A stretch of 64,000 nucleotides of DNA from Lachnospiraceae bacterium UBA4260 (GTDB lineage Bacteria > Bacillota > Clostridia > Lachnospirales > Lachnospiraceae): contig DGWK01000007.1 of NCBI GenBank assembly GCA_002395235.1, positions 6,197-70,196 of the forward strand, given 5' to 3'. Below the pieces are notes generated by a model. It searched no databases, was not told the DNA's origin, and saw only the letters and a list, made by a program, of their open reading frames with translations. The position numbers and the translations under genes are program-made. This document shows, piece after piece, positions 1 to 8,533 of the stretch. Positions within the stretch are counted from its first letter, which is position 1. Each line of letters starts with the position of its first letter.

Positions 1-2
1 AC

Positions 3-1196
3 ACGCTGGCGGGCTTTTTTCTCGTCATAGCGCACGGATTCTATGGGCTCAATCTCTTAAATATGCTGCCTTGCTTTTTTGCCCCGTTTATGTACCTGAG
101 GCTGAGAAAGCTCGATCTCAACAAAAACCTGCACGTCTGTATGTTTGCCACGTGCTTCAGTCCCTTTGTCAGTGAGCTGCTCTTTCGCTATACGCAGGGG
201 CACGATTTTATTGCCGGGAAGGCCTCGCTCACTGTGAAAGGCGTATTTCTGACCCTGACCTTTTTGCTGATCATCGCTTTTGTCGCGCCGGCGATCCTGC
301 CGGGCGCCAAGGCCTGGCACAAGGGATACAATCTCTACAACGGCGGCCTCGCCTACGGCATTCTGGGCTTTCTGCTCTACAATTTCATGTACAAGACGAT
401 GGGCATACAGGTGCCGCAGAAGCTGATCGTCGCCAATGCAGTCTACGACCGCTTCGGCAGGTCCTACAGACTGTTCGGCAATCTCTTTTTTGTCATGCTG
501 TTTGCGGCATGCATCCTGGCAGGGTGGGTTCTCAACGGAAAGAGCTTCAGGGGACTGGGCGTACTCTTCCGTGATACCGGGTATCAGAGTAATTTCGCGT
601 CAAAATACGGAATGCAGATCTGTCTGGTGAATACGGGACTGTACGGGATCCTGTTTCTGATCTATGTCAACGCGGCCATGCTCTTTACAGACGGCGCGGG
701 GTTCACCGGACCGACCTTCGGAGTCATATTCGCGGCGCTGACCTTTACCTCCATGGGGCAGCATGTCACCAATGTGTGGCCGATCTTTCTGGGCTTTCCC
801 CTGCTCTCGCTCTTTTCCTCCGGATTTAATCTGCTGGTGGGAGGGACCAGTACATGGACCATCTCCTCGCAGTCCTATCTGAACAGCGTGGCCTTCGCTA
901 CGGGGCTGTGTCCTCTCGTGGGACATTACGGGGTCCGCGCCGGTCTCGCGGCGGGGATGCTCTGCGCCTCACTCTGTACGGCGACCTCGGCGCTTCACGG
1001 CGGACTGATGCTCTACAACGGCGGTTTTACGACGGGGCTCGCAGCGCTGATCCTGATTCCCATCCTCGAGCACTATTCCGTGCCCAAGAGGAAGGAGATG
1101 AAGCAGTATATCAATCTGCAGGATATGATGACCATGAACGAGACAGCTTCGAGAACGGCGAGAGGTTCCGAAGGAAATGAGACGCGGAAAAAATAG
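3..1196 (+). CDS. DUF1576-type polytopic membrane protein (5' end outside window)
   Basis: The reading frame is open from the first bases of the window, so the gene is truncated by the window edge; the internal ATG at 63 is not needed as a start. The protein is strongly hydrophobic, with about eight to ten membrane segments separated by short loops (for example around residues 75-95, 145-165 and 205-250 counted from base 63), and has a hydrophilic tail of about 40 residues. The overall look, with repeated Gly/Phe-rich segments and a second half that repeats the topology of the first, matches the DUF1576 family of Firmicutes membrane proteins as I remember it. The family has no established function to my knowledge. 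The tail is followed by a 96-base gap before the lysozyme gene, so it may or may not share a transcript with it. Confidence 0.7.
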   Translation, partial: TLAGFFLVIAHGFYGLNLLNMLPCFFAPFMYLRLRKLDLNKNLHVCMFATCFSPFVSELLFRYTQGHDFIAGKASLTVKGVFLTLTFLLIIAFVAPAILPGAKAWHKGYNLYNGGLAYGILGFLLYNFMYKTMGIQVPQKLIVANAVYDRFGRSYRLFGNLFFVMLFAACILAGWVLNGKSFRGLGVLFRDTGYQSNFASKYGMQICLVNTGLYGILFLIYVNAAMLFTDGAGFTGPTFGVIFAALTFTSMGQHVTNVWPIFLGFPLLSLFSSGFNLLVGGTSTWTISSQSYLNSVAFATGLCPLVGHYGVRAGLAAGMLCASLCTATSALHGGLMLYNGGFTTGLAALILIPILEHYSVPKRKEMKQYINLQDMMTMNETASRTARGSEGNETRKK

Positions 1197-1292
1197 CGCT
1201 TAATATTTTACCGACTTCGTGTATACTGAAAAGTAACTGCGCCGGGAGAGTTTTCCGCGCGCGGGAGTCAGCAATATACGAATGAGGTAGGA

Positions 1293-2066
1293 ATGGGTAA
1301 AAGAATCATACAGACAGCTGCCGCTTTCGGCGCGGCGGCGGGTCTTCTGGTCCTTCTGTTCTTCGCGGTGAAGACAAAGAGGCTTCAGATCAACAGATGG
1401 ATCGTTTCCGATACGGATCATGTGGGCGTTGATATTTCCGAATATCAGGCAGACGTCGATATGGATACGCTCCGGGAGCAGGGAATCACATTTATATATA
1501 TGAAAGCAACGGAAGGAAGCGGCCACGTGGACGGGCGGTTCGCGCAGAACTGGAAGAACGCGCAGGAGAGCGGTATACCCGCGGGGGCCTATCACTTCTT
1601 TTCCTTTGACAGTCCGGGACAGCAGCAGGCAGAAAATTATATAACGACCGTCGGGAGCCTTGAGGGGAAAATGATCCCGGCGATCGATGTGGAGTATTAC
1701 GCGGATAAAAAGGAGAATCCCCCTGCCAGGGAAGACGTGATCCGGGAGCTGGGAGCCTTTATCGCGGTGCTCGAGAGAGAATACGGGGTAAGACCGCTGA
1801 TCTATTGTTCCGGAGAGATCTATGAAAAATATATTGAGGAAGATTTCGGAGAATACCCGAGATGGGTCAGGAGTATCTACTATCCTGTGACCTTTGAGGC
1901 GGGCAGCAACTGGGTGATCTGGCAGTATTGCGATACGGCACAGCTGGAGGGATATGCAGGCGGAGAGCAGTGCATTGACCTCAATGTCCTCAAAAGAGGG
2001 ATCAGCCCGGAAGAACTTATGGCCGGGTCCCGAAAGGAGAATGCGGGAGAGGTCTCGAAGAGATAA
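1293..2066 (+). CDS. GH25-family lysozyme (1,4-beta-N-acetylmuramidase), membrane-anchored or secreted
   Basis: The 257-residue protein begins with a short basic stretch and one hydrophobic helix (about residues 8-25) that would act as a signal anchor. A single glycoside hydrolase 25 domain follows. It shows the family landmarks: GVDISEYQ at its start, YMKATEG, GAYHFFSF and IDVEYY, and near the end WVIWQYCD. The acidic residues of DIS, KATEG and IDVEYY are those that form the catalytic site in GH25 muramidases, which cut between N-acetylmuramic acid and N-acetylglucosamine in peptidoglycan. There is no cell-wall-binding repeat, unlike the two wall enzymes later in the window. The start has AGGTAGGA just upstream. 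It lies 17 bases before the cysteine-synthase gene, suggesting co-transcription although the functions are unrelated. Confidence 0.9.
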   Translation: MGKRIIQTAAAFGAAAGLLVLLFFAVKTKRLQINRWIVSDTDHVGVDISEYQADVDMDTLREQGITFIYMKATEGSGHVDGRFAQNWKNAQESGIPAGAYHFFSFDSPGQQQAENYITTVGSLEGKMIPAIDVEYYADKKENPPAREDVIRELGAFIAVLEREYGVRPLIYCSGEIYEKYIEEDFGEYPRWVRSIYYPVTFEAGSNWVIWQYCDTAQLEGYAGGEQCIDLNVLKRGISPEELMAGSRKENAGEVSKR

Positions 2067-2083
2067 AGGAGGACGGAAAAGAA

Positions 2084-3031
2084 ATGATTTATAACAATAT
2101 CCTTGAGGCAGTAGGGAATACACCCATGATCAGGCTCAGCAGGATGCCGGAAGAAGGCAGCGCTCAGGTGCTGGTCAAGATGGAGGCCCTGAACGTGGGC
2201 GGATCCATAAAGACAAGGACCGCGCTTAATATGATCGAGGAGGCCGAGAAGGAAGGGCTGATTGGAGAGGACACGATCATCGTGGAGCCGACCAGCGGAA
2301 ATCAGGGGATAGGACTGGCTCTGGTGGGAGCGGTGAAGGGATATAAGACGATCATCATCATGCCGGACTCTGTCAGTGAAGAGCGCAGAAAGCTCGTGCG
2401 CCAGTACGGCGCGGAAGTGATCCTGATCCACGACGACGGGGATATAGGCGCGTGCATCGACGAGTGCCTGCAAACGGCGCTGAGAATGAGGGATGAGAAT
2501 CCCAAGGTATTTGTCCCGCAGCAGTTTGAGAACCCGAATAATACGCTGACCCATAAAAAATACACAGCACTGGAGATCATGGCGCAGGTCGCCGGGCCAG
2601 TGGACGGATTCTGTGCCGGAATCGGTACCGGAGGGACGATCACGGGGATCGGTGAAGTCCTAAGGGCCCAGTATCCCGACATCGAGATCTGGGCTGTCGA
2701 GCCCGAAAACGCAGCGATCCTCGCGGGAGGAACAGTGGGGACACATCTGCAGATGGGGATCGGCGACGGGATCATACCCGACATCCTCAATACGCAGATC
2801 TACGACGACATCTATGTGGTGACAGATGAGGAGGCGCTCGAGACGTCCAGGCGTCTCGCAAAGGAAGAAGGCCTTATGGTCGGGATCAGCGCGGGCACAA
2901 ATGTCGCCGCCGCGCTGAAGCTTGCCAGGAAACTCGGCAAGGGAAAGACGGTCGTCACGGTGCTGCCGGATACCGCCGAGAGATATTTCTCAACGCCTCT
3001 GTTTGCTGACTTAGGGCGCAGAGAGCTTTGA
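2084..3031 (+). CDS. cysK: PLP-dependent cysteine synthase family protein
   Basis: A 315-residue fold-type II PLP enzyme of the cysteine synthase / cystathionine beta-synthase family, which makes cysteine from O-acetylserine (or a related activated serine) and sulfide in the cytoplasm. The PLP lysine lies in NVGGSIKTR near residue 40, the substrate loop is EPTSGNQGIG near 70, the phosphate-binding glycine loop is GIGTGGTITG near 180, and GISAGTN is near 265. Compared with classical CysK, the lysine motif (usually PGGSxKDR) and the loop (usually TSGNTG) are altered, which fits a variant clade that I recall from Clostridia. The exact acyl-serine substrate therefore cannot be read from sequence. 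AGGAGG lies upstream of the ATG. Confidence 0.85.
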   Translation: MIYNNILEAVGNTPMIRLSRMPEEGSAQVLVKMEALNVGGSIKTRTALNMIEEAEKEGLIGEDTIIVEPTSGNQGIGLALVGAVKGYKTIIIMPDSVSEERRKLVRQYGAEVILIHDDGDIGACIDECLQTALRMRDENPKVFVPQQFENPNNTLTHKKYTALEIMAQVAGPVDGFCAGIGTGGTITGIGEVLRAQYPDIEIWAVEPENAAILAGGTVGTHLQMGIGDGIIPDILNTQIYDDIYVVTDEEALETSRRLAKEEGLMVGISAGTNVAAALKLARKLGKGKTVVTVLPDTAERYFSTPLFADLGRREL

Positions 3032-3055
3032 CATAACAGTTACAATGAGCATAAT
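3028..3055 (+). promoter_or_regulatory. Sigma-A-type promoter for the clostripain operon
   Basis: TTGACA at 3028-3033 and CATAAT at 3050-3055 are 16 bases apart. The -35 overlaps the stop codon of the cysteine synthase gene. The first base of the transcript would fall just before or inside the inverted repeat at 3057-3087. Confidence 0.5.
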
Positions 3056-3056
3056 C

Positions 3057-3087
3057 GAAGTAATATATGATATACTGTAATTACTTC
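3057..3087. repeat. Inverted repeat GAAGTAAT-N15-ATTACTTC, possible operator
   Basis: A perfect 8-base inverted repeat with a 15-base AT-rich centre lies immediately downstream of the promoter at 3028-3055. It has no following T tract, so it is not a terminator. Its place at the predicted transcription start suggests a repressor site. Confidence 0.45.
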
Positions 3088-3158
3088 AGTGCACAGACGT
3101 ACAGCAGCCGGGAGCTGAATAGTTACCTTTATAGATTAGTTGCAGGGAGGTAAAAGGC

Positions 3159-5609
3159 ATGGCAGATAACAGACCGCGCGGCAGGAAAAGAAATGTGACC
3201 GGCCAGGGAACCGGCGTACATGTCAGAGGCGACGGCCTCGGAACAGGCCCGGTAGGATCGGGGAAAGCTCCCGGCGGGGGAAGTTCCTCGGGAGGAGGCG
3301 GTCAGAAGAGAAGCAGCAGAGGTATGGGAGGCTTTCCGCTGATCATATTGATTATTATAGCGCTTCTCGGCGGCGGCGGCTCCCTGGGTGGACTGTTAGG
3401 CGGCGGGAGCAGCGGAGGCAGCAGCGGCAGCTATTCCTCCACGGGTAACAGCTGGAATGTCGATGAGGACTATACGCCGAGTTCCGGAAACAGTAATATC
3501 AATTACTATCAGAGCAACTACGGCGGCAACGGGTCGCTCTCCACGGGATGGGTCAGCGATAACGCCACGCAGACGAGCCTTGACAGTGAAGTGGCCTCCG
3601 GATCGAGGGAGAAGTACACAAAGATCAAGGGCGGCGGCCAGGACGTCGTGACGATCATGGTCTATCTGTGCGGAACAGACCTCGAATCCAGAAGCGGCAT
3701 GGGAACCTCGGATCTCCAGGAGATGGCGGCTGCCAATATAGGAAGCAATGTCAATGTTCTGGTCTACACGGGCGGGTGCAGCAGCTGGCGCAACAACATC
3801 GTCAGCAGCAAGGTCAACCAGATTTACCAGGTCCTTAACGGAGGCGTCAAGTGCCTCGTCAAGGATGCCGGGTCATCGCCCATGACAGATCCCGACAACC
3901 TGGGCAGCTACATTCAGTGGTGCGCGAAGAATTATCCTGCAAACCGCTACGAACTGATCCTGTGGGACCACGGCGGCGGATCCGTGAGTGGATACGGGTA
4001 TGACGAGAAATACAAGAGCAGCGGCTCCATGACGCTCTCCGGGATCAAAAAGGCGCTGGACAAGGGAGGAGTGAAATTTGACTTTGTCGGCTTCGACGCA
4101 TGCCTCATGGCGACGGCGGAGACCGCGCTGATGCTGGGCAATTATGCGGATTACCTTGTGGCATCGGAAGAGACGGAACCCGGCGTCGGCTGGTATTATA
4201 CGGACTGGCTGAATGCGCTGAGCGGCAACACTTCGATTTCAACCGTGGAGCTTGGAAAAAAGATCGTAGATTCTTTTGTGGAGACCTGCGACAGGAAGTG
4301 CCGGGGACAGAAGACAACGCTTTCTCTGGTGGACCTCGCGGAGCTGTCTAACACAGTGCCGGAGCTCTTCAACGGCTTTTCCAAGGCGGTCAGCAGTCAG
4401 ATCGCGAGCAATAACTACCAGCAGATCGCGCAGGCGAGAAATCAGTCCAGAGAATTTGCCTCCAGCACGAAGATCGATCAGGTCGACCTGGTCCACCTGG
4501 CAATCAACACGGGGCTCAGCGAAGGGGATGCGCTCGCAAAAGCGGTCCGCAAAGCGGTCAAGTACAACAGGACTTCCGTAAACATGTCCAATGCGTACGG
4601 GCTCTCCATCTACTTCCCTTACAGGAGCAGTGCGAAGTTCGTGGACAGCATGTCCAAGACATACAATGAGATCGGTCTGGACAGCGCCTATACGACCTGC
4701 ATCAGACAGTTTGCCAGCCTCCAGGTGAGCGGCCAGGCGGCCGGCGGCGGATCCGGAAGCCCTTACGATGCACTGTTCGGGGATTACGGCGGACAATTCA
4801 GCGGCCTCGACAGCACGGGAACGAACGACCTGATCAACACGCTGCTCACAGGATTTCTGAGCGGAGATTACGGTTCCGTATCCGGAATGACCTCTTCGGG
4901 CTCTTCCTTCCTCTCGGACAGAGCGCTCTCCGAGGAAGACACGCTGCACTATCTGCAGGACAATCACTTCGACGCAACTGCGCTTGGATGGGTGAAAGAG
5001 GACGGCAAGGAGAAGATCAAACTCTCCGAGAAGCAGTGGAGCATGGTCACAGACCTGGAGCTGAACACATTCTATGATACCGGCAAAGGCTATGCGGATA
5101 TGGGCCTCGACAACGTGTATGAATTTGACGGGCAAGGCAATCTCATAGCAGATGAAGGAAAATACTGGATCTCGATCAACGGTCAGCCGGTGGCTTATTA
5201 TCATATGGATACGCTGGATGACGGGACCACCTATACGATCACGGGAAGAGTTCCCTGCATGCTCAACGGTCAGAGAAGCAATCTGATCCTGGTGTTTGAC
5301 AGTGAACATGAAAACGGATATGTGTCGGGCGCGATCTCCGATTACAGCAAGGACGATGAGATCGATGTTGTCGGCAAGGAAATTACCGAGCTGGTGTCCG
5401 GCGATGTCATCGAGCCGCTCTGCGATCTCTATAATTATGACGGGACTTATGAGGATACCTATTATCTGGGCAACCCGCTGGAGATCAAGGAGTCGGCAGC
5501 TGATCTCACGATCAGCGACACGGCGCTTGGAAACGGAACCGCACTTGTAACGTACAGATTTACGGATATGTACGGCGCAAATCATTGGACGCAGACAATC
5601 CGCAGATAA
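3159..5609 (+). CDS. Clostripain-family (C11) cysteine peptidase, membrane-anchored
   Basis: The 816-residue protein has a basic, Gly-rich cytoplasmic N-terminus of about 60 residues, one membrane helix (FPLIILIIIALL, near residue 65), and then a Gly/Ser-rich spacer. The peptidase C11 domain runs from about residue 160 to 530. The catalytic histidine is in LWDHGGG and the catalytic cysteine in FDACLMA, the standard His-Cys pair of the clostripain clan, and SEETEPGVGWYY follows as in family members. The last 290 residues form an uncharacterised extracellular region. Clostripain-like enzymes cleave after basic residues; whether this one does is inferred. GGGAGG precedes the ATG. It heads an operon with the XpaC-like and TelA-like genes, an association suggesting a shared envelope role. 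Confidence 0.88.
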   Translation: MADNRPRGRKRNVTGQGTGVHVRGDGLGTGPVGSGKAPGGGSSSGGGGQKRSSRGMGGFPLIILIIIALLGGGGSLGGLLGGGSSGGSSGSYSSTGNSWNVDEDYTPSSGNSNINYYQSNYGGNGSLSTGWVSDNATQTSLDSEVASGSREKYTKIKGGGQDVVTIMVYLCGTDLESRSGMGTSDLQEMAAANIGSNVNVLVYTGGCSSWRNNIVSSKVNQIYQVLNGGVKCLVKDAGSSPMTDPDNLGSYIQWCAKNYPANRYELILWDHGGGSVSGYGYDEKYKSSGSMTLSGIKKALDKGGVKFDFVGFDACLMATAETALMLGNYADYLVASEETEPGVGWYYTDWLNALSGNTSISTVELGKKIVDSFVETCDRKCRGQKTTLSLVDLAELSNTVPELFNGFSKAVSSQIASNNYQQIAQARNQSREFASSTKIDQVDLVHLAINTGLSEGDALAKAVRKAVKYNRTSVNMSNAYGLSIYFPYRSSAKFVDSMSKTYNEIGLDSAYTTCIRQFASLQVSGQAAGGGSGSPYDALFGDYGGQFSGLDSTGTNDLINTLLTGFLSGDYGSVSGMTSSGSSFLSDRALSEEDTLHYLQDNHFDATALGWVKEDGKEKIKLSEKQWSMVTDLELNTFYDTGKGYADMGLDNVYEFDGQGNLIADEGKYWISINGQPVAYYHMDTLDDGTTYTITGRVPCMLNGQRSNLILVFDSEHENGYVSGAISDYSKDDEIDVVGKEITELVSGDVIEPLCDLYNYDGTYEDTYYLGNPLEIKESAADLTISDTALGNGTALVTYRFTDMYGANHWTQTIRR

Positions 5610-5653
5610 GCCTGCGGCCGGTATAGTAACGGAGGATCACGGACGGTAGTATT

Positions 5654-7045
5654 ATGAATTTCAATGATTTTTACGGGGCTGGGAGCGATATAGTGGACGC
5701 GGTCAATGACGCCGTCAGAAAAAATGACTATTCGGAGCTCAGTTCGGCCATAAGTAAGACCGTAAAGGAAGTTTCAGAGACAATTGCGCGTGATGTCAGA
5801 GAGTATAATGAGAAGAACAGAAGGGAAGATGTAAGGAGTCGCACTTACCGAAGCGCGGCGGGACAGGGCGGTCCGCGCCGTTACGGCGACAATCCTTACA
5901 GGAGATATCAGAACTCTTCGGCGTCCGCAGGCGCGCAGAGAATGGGCGGTCAGGAGGGACAGCCGGCGAGAAGATATACCTCTCAGAAAACGCCGTTCTT
6001 CCAGAAACTGGTGGGCAAAAATCCCGGCCTCGGGAAAATTGTCGGAAGTATTTTCGGACTCTTTATCAGTGTACCGATGCTGCTCGGCAACCTGTTCGAC
6101 CTGTTTGCGGTCGGGATCACCGGGGGCACGGTCTTCGGAGTGCTTGCCATGGCGATCATTGTCGGAGCCTGCGCGTATTTATTCGTCACGGGGAAAAAAG
6201 ATAATGAACTTGCGGCGCGCTACTACGAATACGGAAAGGTGATCGGAACGGCGGAGTATATCGATATCGAGAAGCTCGCGAGAGCGACGGGAAGGACCAA
6301 GGAAGAAGTCCTGGCAGATATCAAGCTGCTGATGAAGAAGAATGTATTCTCCCAGGCCTGGCTGGACGAGCAGGAGACGACGCTCATGCTCACAAAGGAG
6401 ATCTACGACCAGTATGAAGAGATCCGCAGGCAGAGCGAAGAGCTGAGAAGGCAGGCCCAGACAGAGCAGGCGTCGGACCAGGAACTTCCCGAAAACGCGA
6501 GGGAGATCATCAAAGAAGGCAGGGAGTATATCCAGACGATTCACGAACTGAACGATGAGATTCCCGGCGTGGAGATGTCCGAAAAGCTTTACCGGCTTGA
6601 GAGCACCATGGACCGGATCGTGGAACAGGTGAGGCAGAACCCGGAATCGGCTTCCGAGCTCCGCAAATTGATGAGCTACTATCTCCCCACGACAGTAAAG
6701 CTGCTCGGCGCTTATAAGGAACTGGACAAACAGACGGTAGGCGGCGAAAATATAGACAAGACCAAAAAAGAGATCGAGGATGCGCTCGACACGATCAACG
6801 AGGCGTTCGAGAAACTTCTGGACAGCCTGTTCCAGAGCATGGCCTGGGACGTGTCTTCGGATATCTCCGTCATGCAGACGATGTTCGCGCAGGACGGACT
6901 GACCGGGGAGAAGATGTCGGCACAGGGCGGACAGAGCGTGCCGGAGATGGAGCAGCAGGTTTACGGAACGACTCTTTCCTGGGGAGACGAAGAGGTGACG
7001 AGCCAGGGGCAGGCACAGGCCCAGACAAAGCCGGAAGGGGACTGA
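5654..7045 (+). CDS. XpaC-like (5-bromo-4-chloroindolyl phosphate hydrolysis family) membrane protein
   Basis: A 463-residue protein with an N-terminal hydrophilic region of about 115 residues, a pair of membrane helices (about residues 130-175), and a long charged, largely helical cytoplasmic part. After the helices comes a segment with ARATGRTKEEVLADI and KEIYDQYEE, typical of the XpaC family, which is named after a hydrolysis phenotype but whose biochemical activity is not established. The C-terminal 200 residues are coiled-coil-like. In Firmicutes xpaC-like genes commonly sit next to telA-like genes, and here telA follows after 84 bases. A possible ribosome site (GGAGG) is rather far from the ATG, with GGACGG closer. 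Confidence 0.75.
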   Translation: MNFNDFYGAGSDIVDAVNDAVRKNDYSELSSAISKTVKEVSETIARDVREYNEKNRREDVRSRTYRSAAGQGGPRRYGDNPYRRYQNSSASAGAQRMGGQEGQPARRYTSQKTPFFQKLVGKNPGLGKIVGSIFGLFISVPMLLGNLFDLFAVGITGGTVFGVLAMAIIVGACAYLFVTGKKDNELAARYYEYGKVIGTAEYIDIEKLARATGRTKEEVLADIKLLMKKNVFSQAWLDEQETTLMLTKEIYDQYEEIRRQSEELRRQAQTEQASDQELPENAREIIKEGREYIQTIHELNDEIPGVEMSEKLYRLESTMDRIVEQVRQNPESASELRKLMSYYLPTTVKLLGAYKELDKQTVGGENIDKTKKEIEDALDTINEAFEKLLDSLFQSMAWDVSSDISVMQTMFAQDGLTGEKMSAQGGQSVPEMEQQVYGTTLSWGDEEVTSQGQAQAQTKPEGD

Positions 7046-7129
7046 ACGCGGCAGGGCGGCTCCTGAAGCGAATCTCAAAGAAACCGATCACATTTAGTAA
7101 AACCTTAGTGAGAAGGAGAAAGCAGGATT

Positions 7130-8344
7130 ATGGCAGACAATAATATGGATCTGAATTTTGGACAGACTGATTCGACGCAGCCCGCGGGCGCGGCAGCGCA
7201 GGCGGATCCTTTTGCGGATCTGGCGGCGAGCGCACCCACACTTACATTTGGCAGTGAGCCTCAGGTGCAGGCCGTACAGCCTCAGGTTCAGGAGGAAGAG
7301 GCGCCGGATCCGGATGAGAGCATCCTTACGCCTGAAGAACTGCGCATGGTGGAGGAGTTTTCTAAGAAGATCGATGTCACAGACTCAAAGTCTGTCCTGA
7401 CATATGGCTCCGGCACGCAGAAGAAGATGGCGGATTTCTCCGAAAAGACTCTGGAAAGTGTCAAGACTAAGGACATGGGAGAAGTGGGAGATATGATCTC
7501 CGGTCTCGTCACACAGCTCAAGAGCTTTGATATCGATGAGAACGAAAAAGGTATTATGGGCTTCTTCAAGAAGAAAGGAAACCAGGTTCAGGAACTGCGC
7601 ACCAAGTACGCGAGCGCGGAGAAAAATGTGGAGGCTATTGCCTCAGAGCTTGAGAAACACCAGGTGACGCTGCTCAAGGATATCGAACTTCTCGACCGCA
7701 TGTATGAGCTCAATCTCAATTACTACAAAGAGCTCACCATGTATATCCTGGCAGGCAAGAAGAAACTGAAAGAAGTCAGATCGACCAAGCTCCCGGAACT
7801 GCAGAAAAAGGCAGAGCTCTCGGGACTTCCGGAGGACGCGCAGGCAGCAAGAGACCTGGCCGAGCAGTGCGACCGCTTTGAGAAAAAGCTTCATGATCTG
7901 CAGCTCACCAGAGCCGTCGCGATGCAGACAGGACCTCAGATCCGCATGATCCAGGCAGCTGATCAGGTCATGGCGGAGAAGATCCAGTCGACAATCGTCA
8001 ACACGATCCCGCTCTGGAAGAACCAGATGGTCATTGCCATCGGTATCGAGCACGCCAATCAGGCGGCCAAGGCGGAGAGAGAGGTCAACGAGATGACAAA
8101 TGCTCTTCTCAGAAAGAATGCCGAAAAACTCAAACAGGCAACAGTCGAGACGGCGAGAGAAGCAGAGAGAGGCATTGTGGATATCGAGACTCTCAAGCAC
8201 ACAAATGAGATGCTGATCTCCACAATGGACGAGGTTCTTCAGATCCAGACAGAGGGCAAACAGAAGAGAGCGGCGGCGGAGAAGGATCTTGCCAGGATCG
8301 AGGCACAGCTCAGGCAGAAGCTTCTTCAGGCCAGCAAGAGCTGA
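7130..8344 (+). CDS. TelA-family (toxic anion resistance / tellurite resistance) protein
   Basis: The 404-residue cytoplasmic protein has an acidic, Ala/Gln/Pro-rich N-terminus of about 60 residues and then a mostly alpha-helical TelA domain. Landmarks are VLTYGSGTQKKMADFSE near residue 90, GFFKKKGNQVQELR near 145, and VNTIPLWKNQMVIAIG near 290, all typical of the family. TelA homologues were named for tellurite resistance, but the natural role is thought to concern envelope stress, and the pairing with an XpaC-like membrane protein is a recurrent gene neighbourhood. There is no enzymatic motif. It is the last gene of the operon starting at 3159; no clear terminator follows before the promoter region of the next gene. 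Confidence 0.85.
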   Translation: MADNNMDLNFGQTDSTQPAGAAAQADPFADLAASAPTLTFGSEPQVQAVQPQVQEEEAPDPDESILTPEELRMVEEFSKKIDVTDSKSVLTYGSGTQKKMADFSEKTLESVKTKDMGEVGDMISGLVTQLKSFDIDENEKGIMGFFKKKGNQVQELRTKYASAEKNVEAIASELEKHQVTLLKDIELLDRMYELNLNYYKELTMYILAGKKKLKEVRSTKLPELQKKAELSGLPEDAQAARDLAEQCDRFEKKLHDLQLTRAVAMQTGPQIRMIQAADQVMAEKIQSTIVNTIPLWKNQMVIAIGIEHANQAAKAEREVNEMTNALLRKNAEKLKQATVETAREAERGIVDIETLKHTNEMLISTMDEVLQIQTEGKQKRAAAEKDLARIEAQLRQKLLQASKS

Positions 8345-8485
8345 CAGGATGCCTGCCAAAGTATCTTTATAGTGCCATTTCTACACAAATTAAATTTTGC
8401 AAAACCGAAATTTTTATAAAATAGCAGTAGATTTATTTTTCGGCATGGTGTAGTATATTAGATACAGTAGCAATAATGTAATATT

Positions 8486-8502
8486 TGTAATGAATTTGTA
8501 AC
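8486..8502 (+). promoter_or_regulatory. WalR-like box (TGTAAT-N5-TGTAAC)
   Basis: Two direct hexamers fit the published WalR/YycF consensus TGTWAH-N5-TGTWAH with the right spacing. A further TGTAAT is at 8477-8482. The box lies 32 bases before the start of an L,D-transpeptidase gene, and WalRK controls wall hydrolases and wall-remodelling enzymes in Firmicutes. Confidence 0.45.
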
Positions 8503-8533
8503 AGCATCTTACAAAAAACTTGGAGGAGGAAAG

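Noticed and set aside
1197..1292. Promoter for the GH25 lysozyme gene
   Set aside because: A TATACT-like hexamer is present, but no -35 at a plausible distance.
4239..5585. 448-residue open frame on the minus strand
   Set aside because: Antisense to the clostripain gene; no domain or ribosome site.
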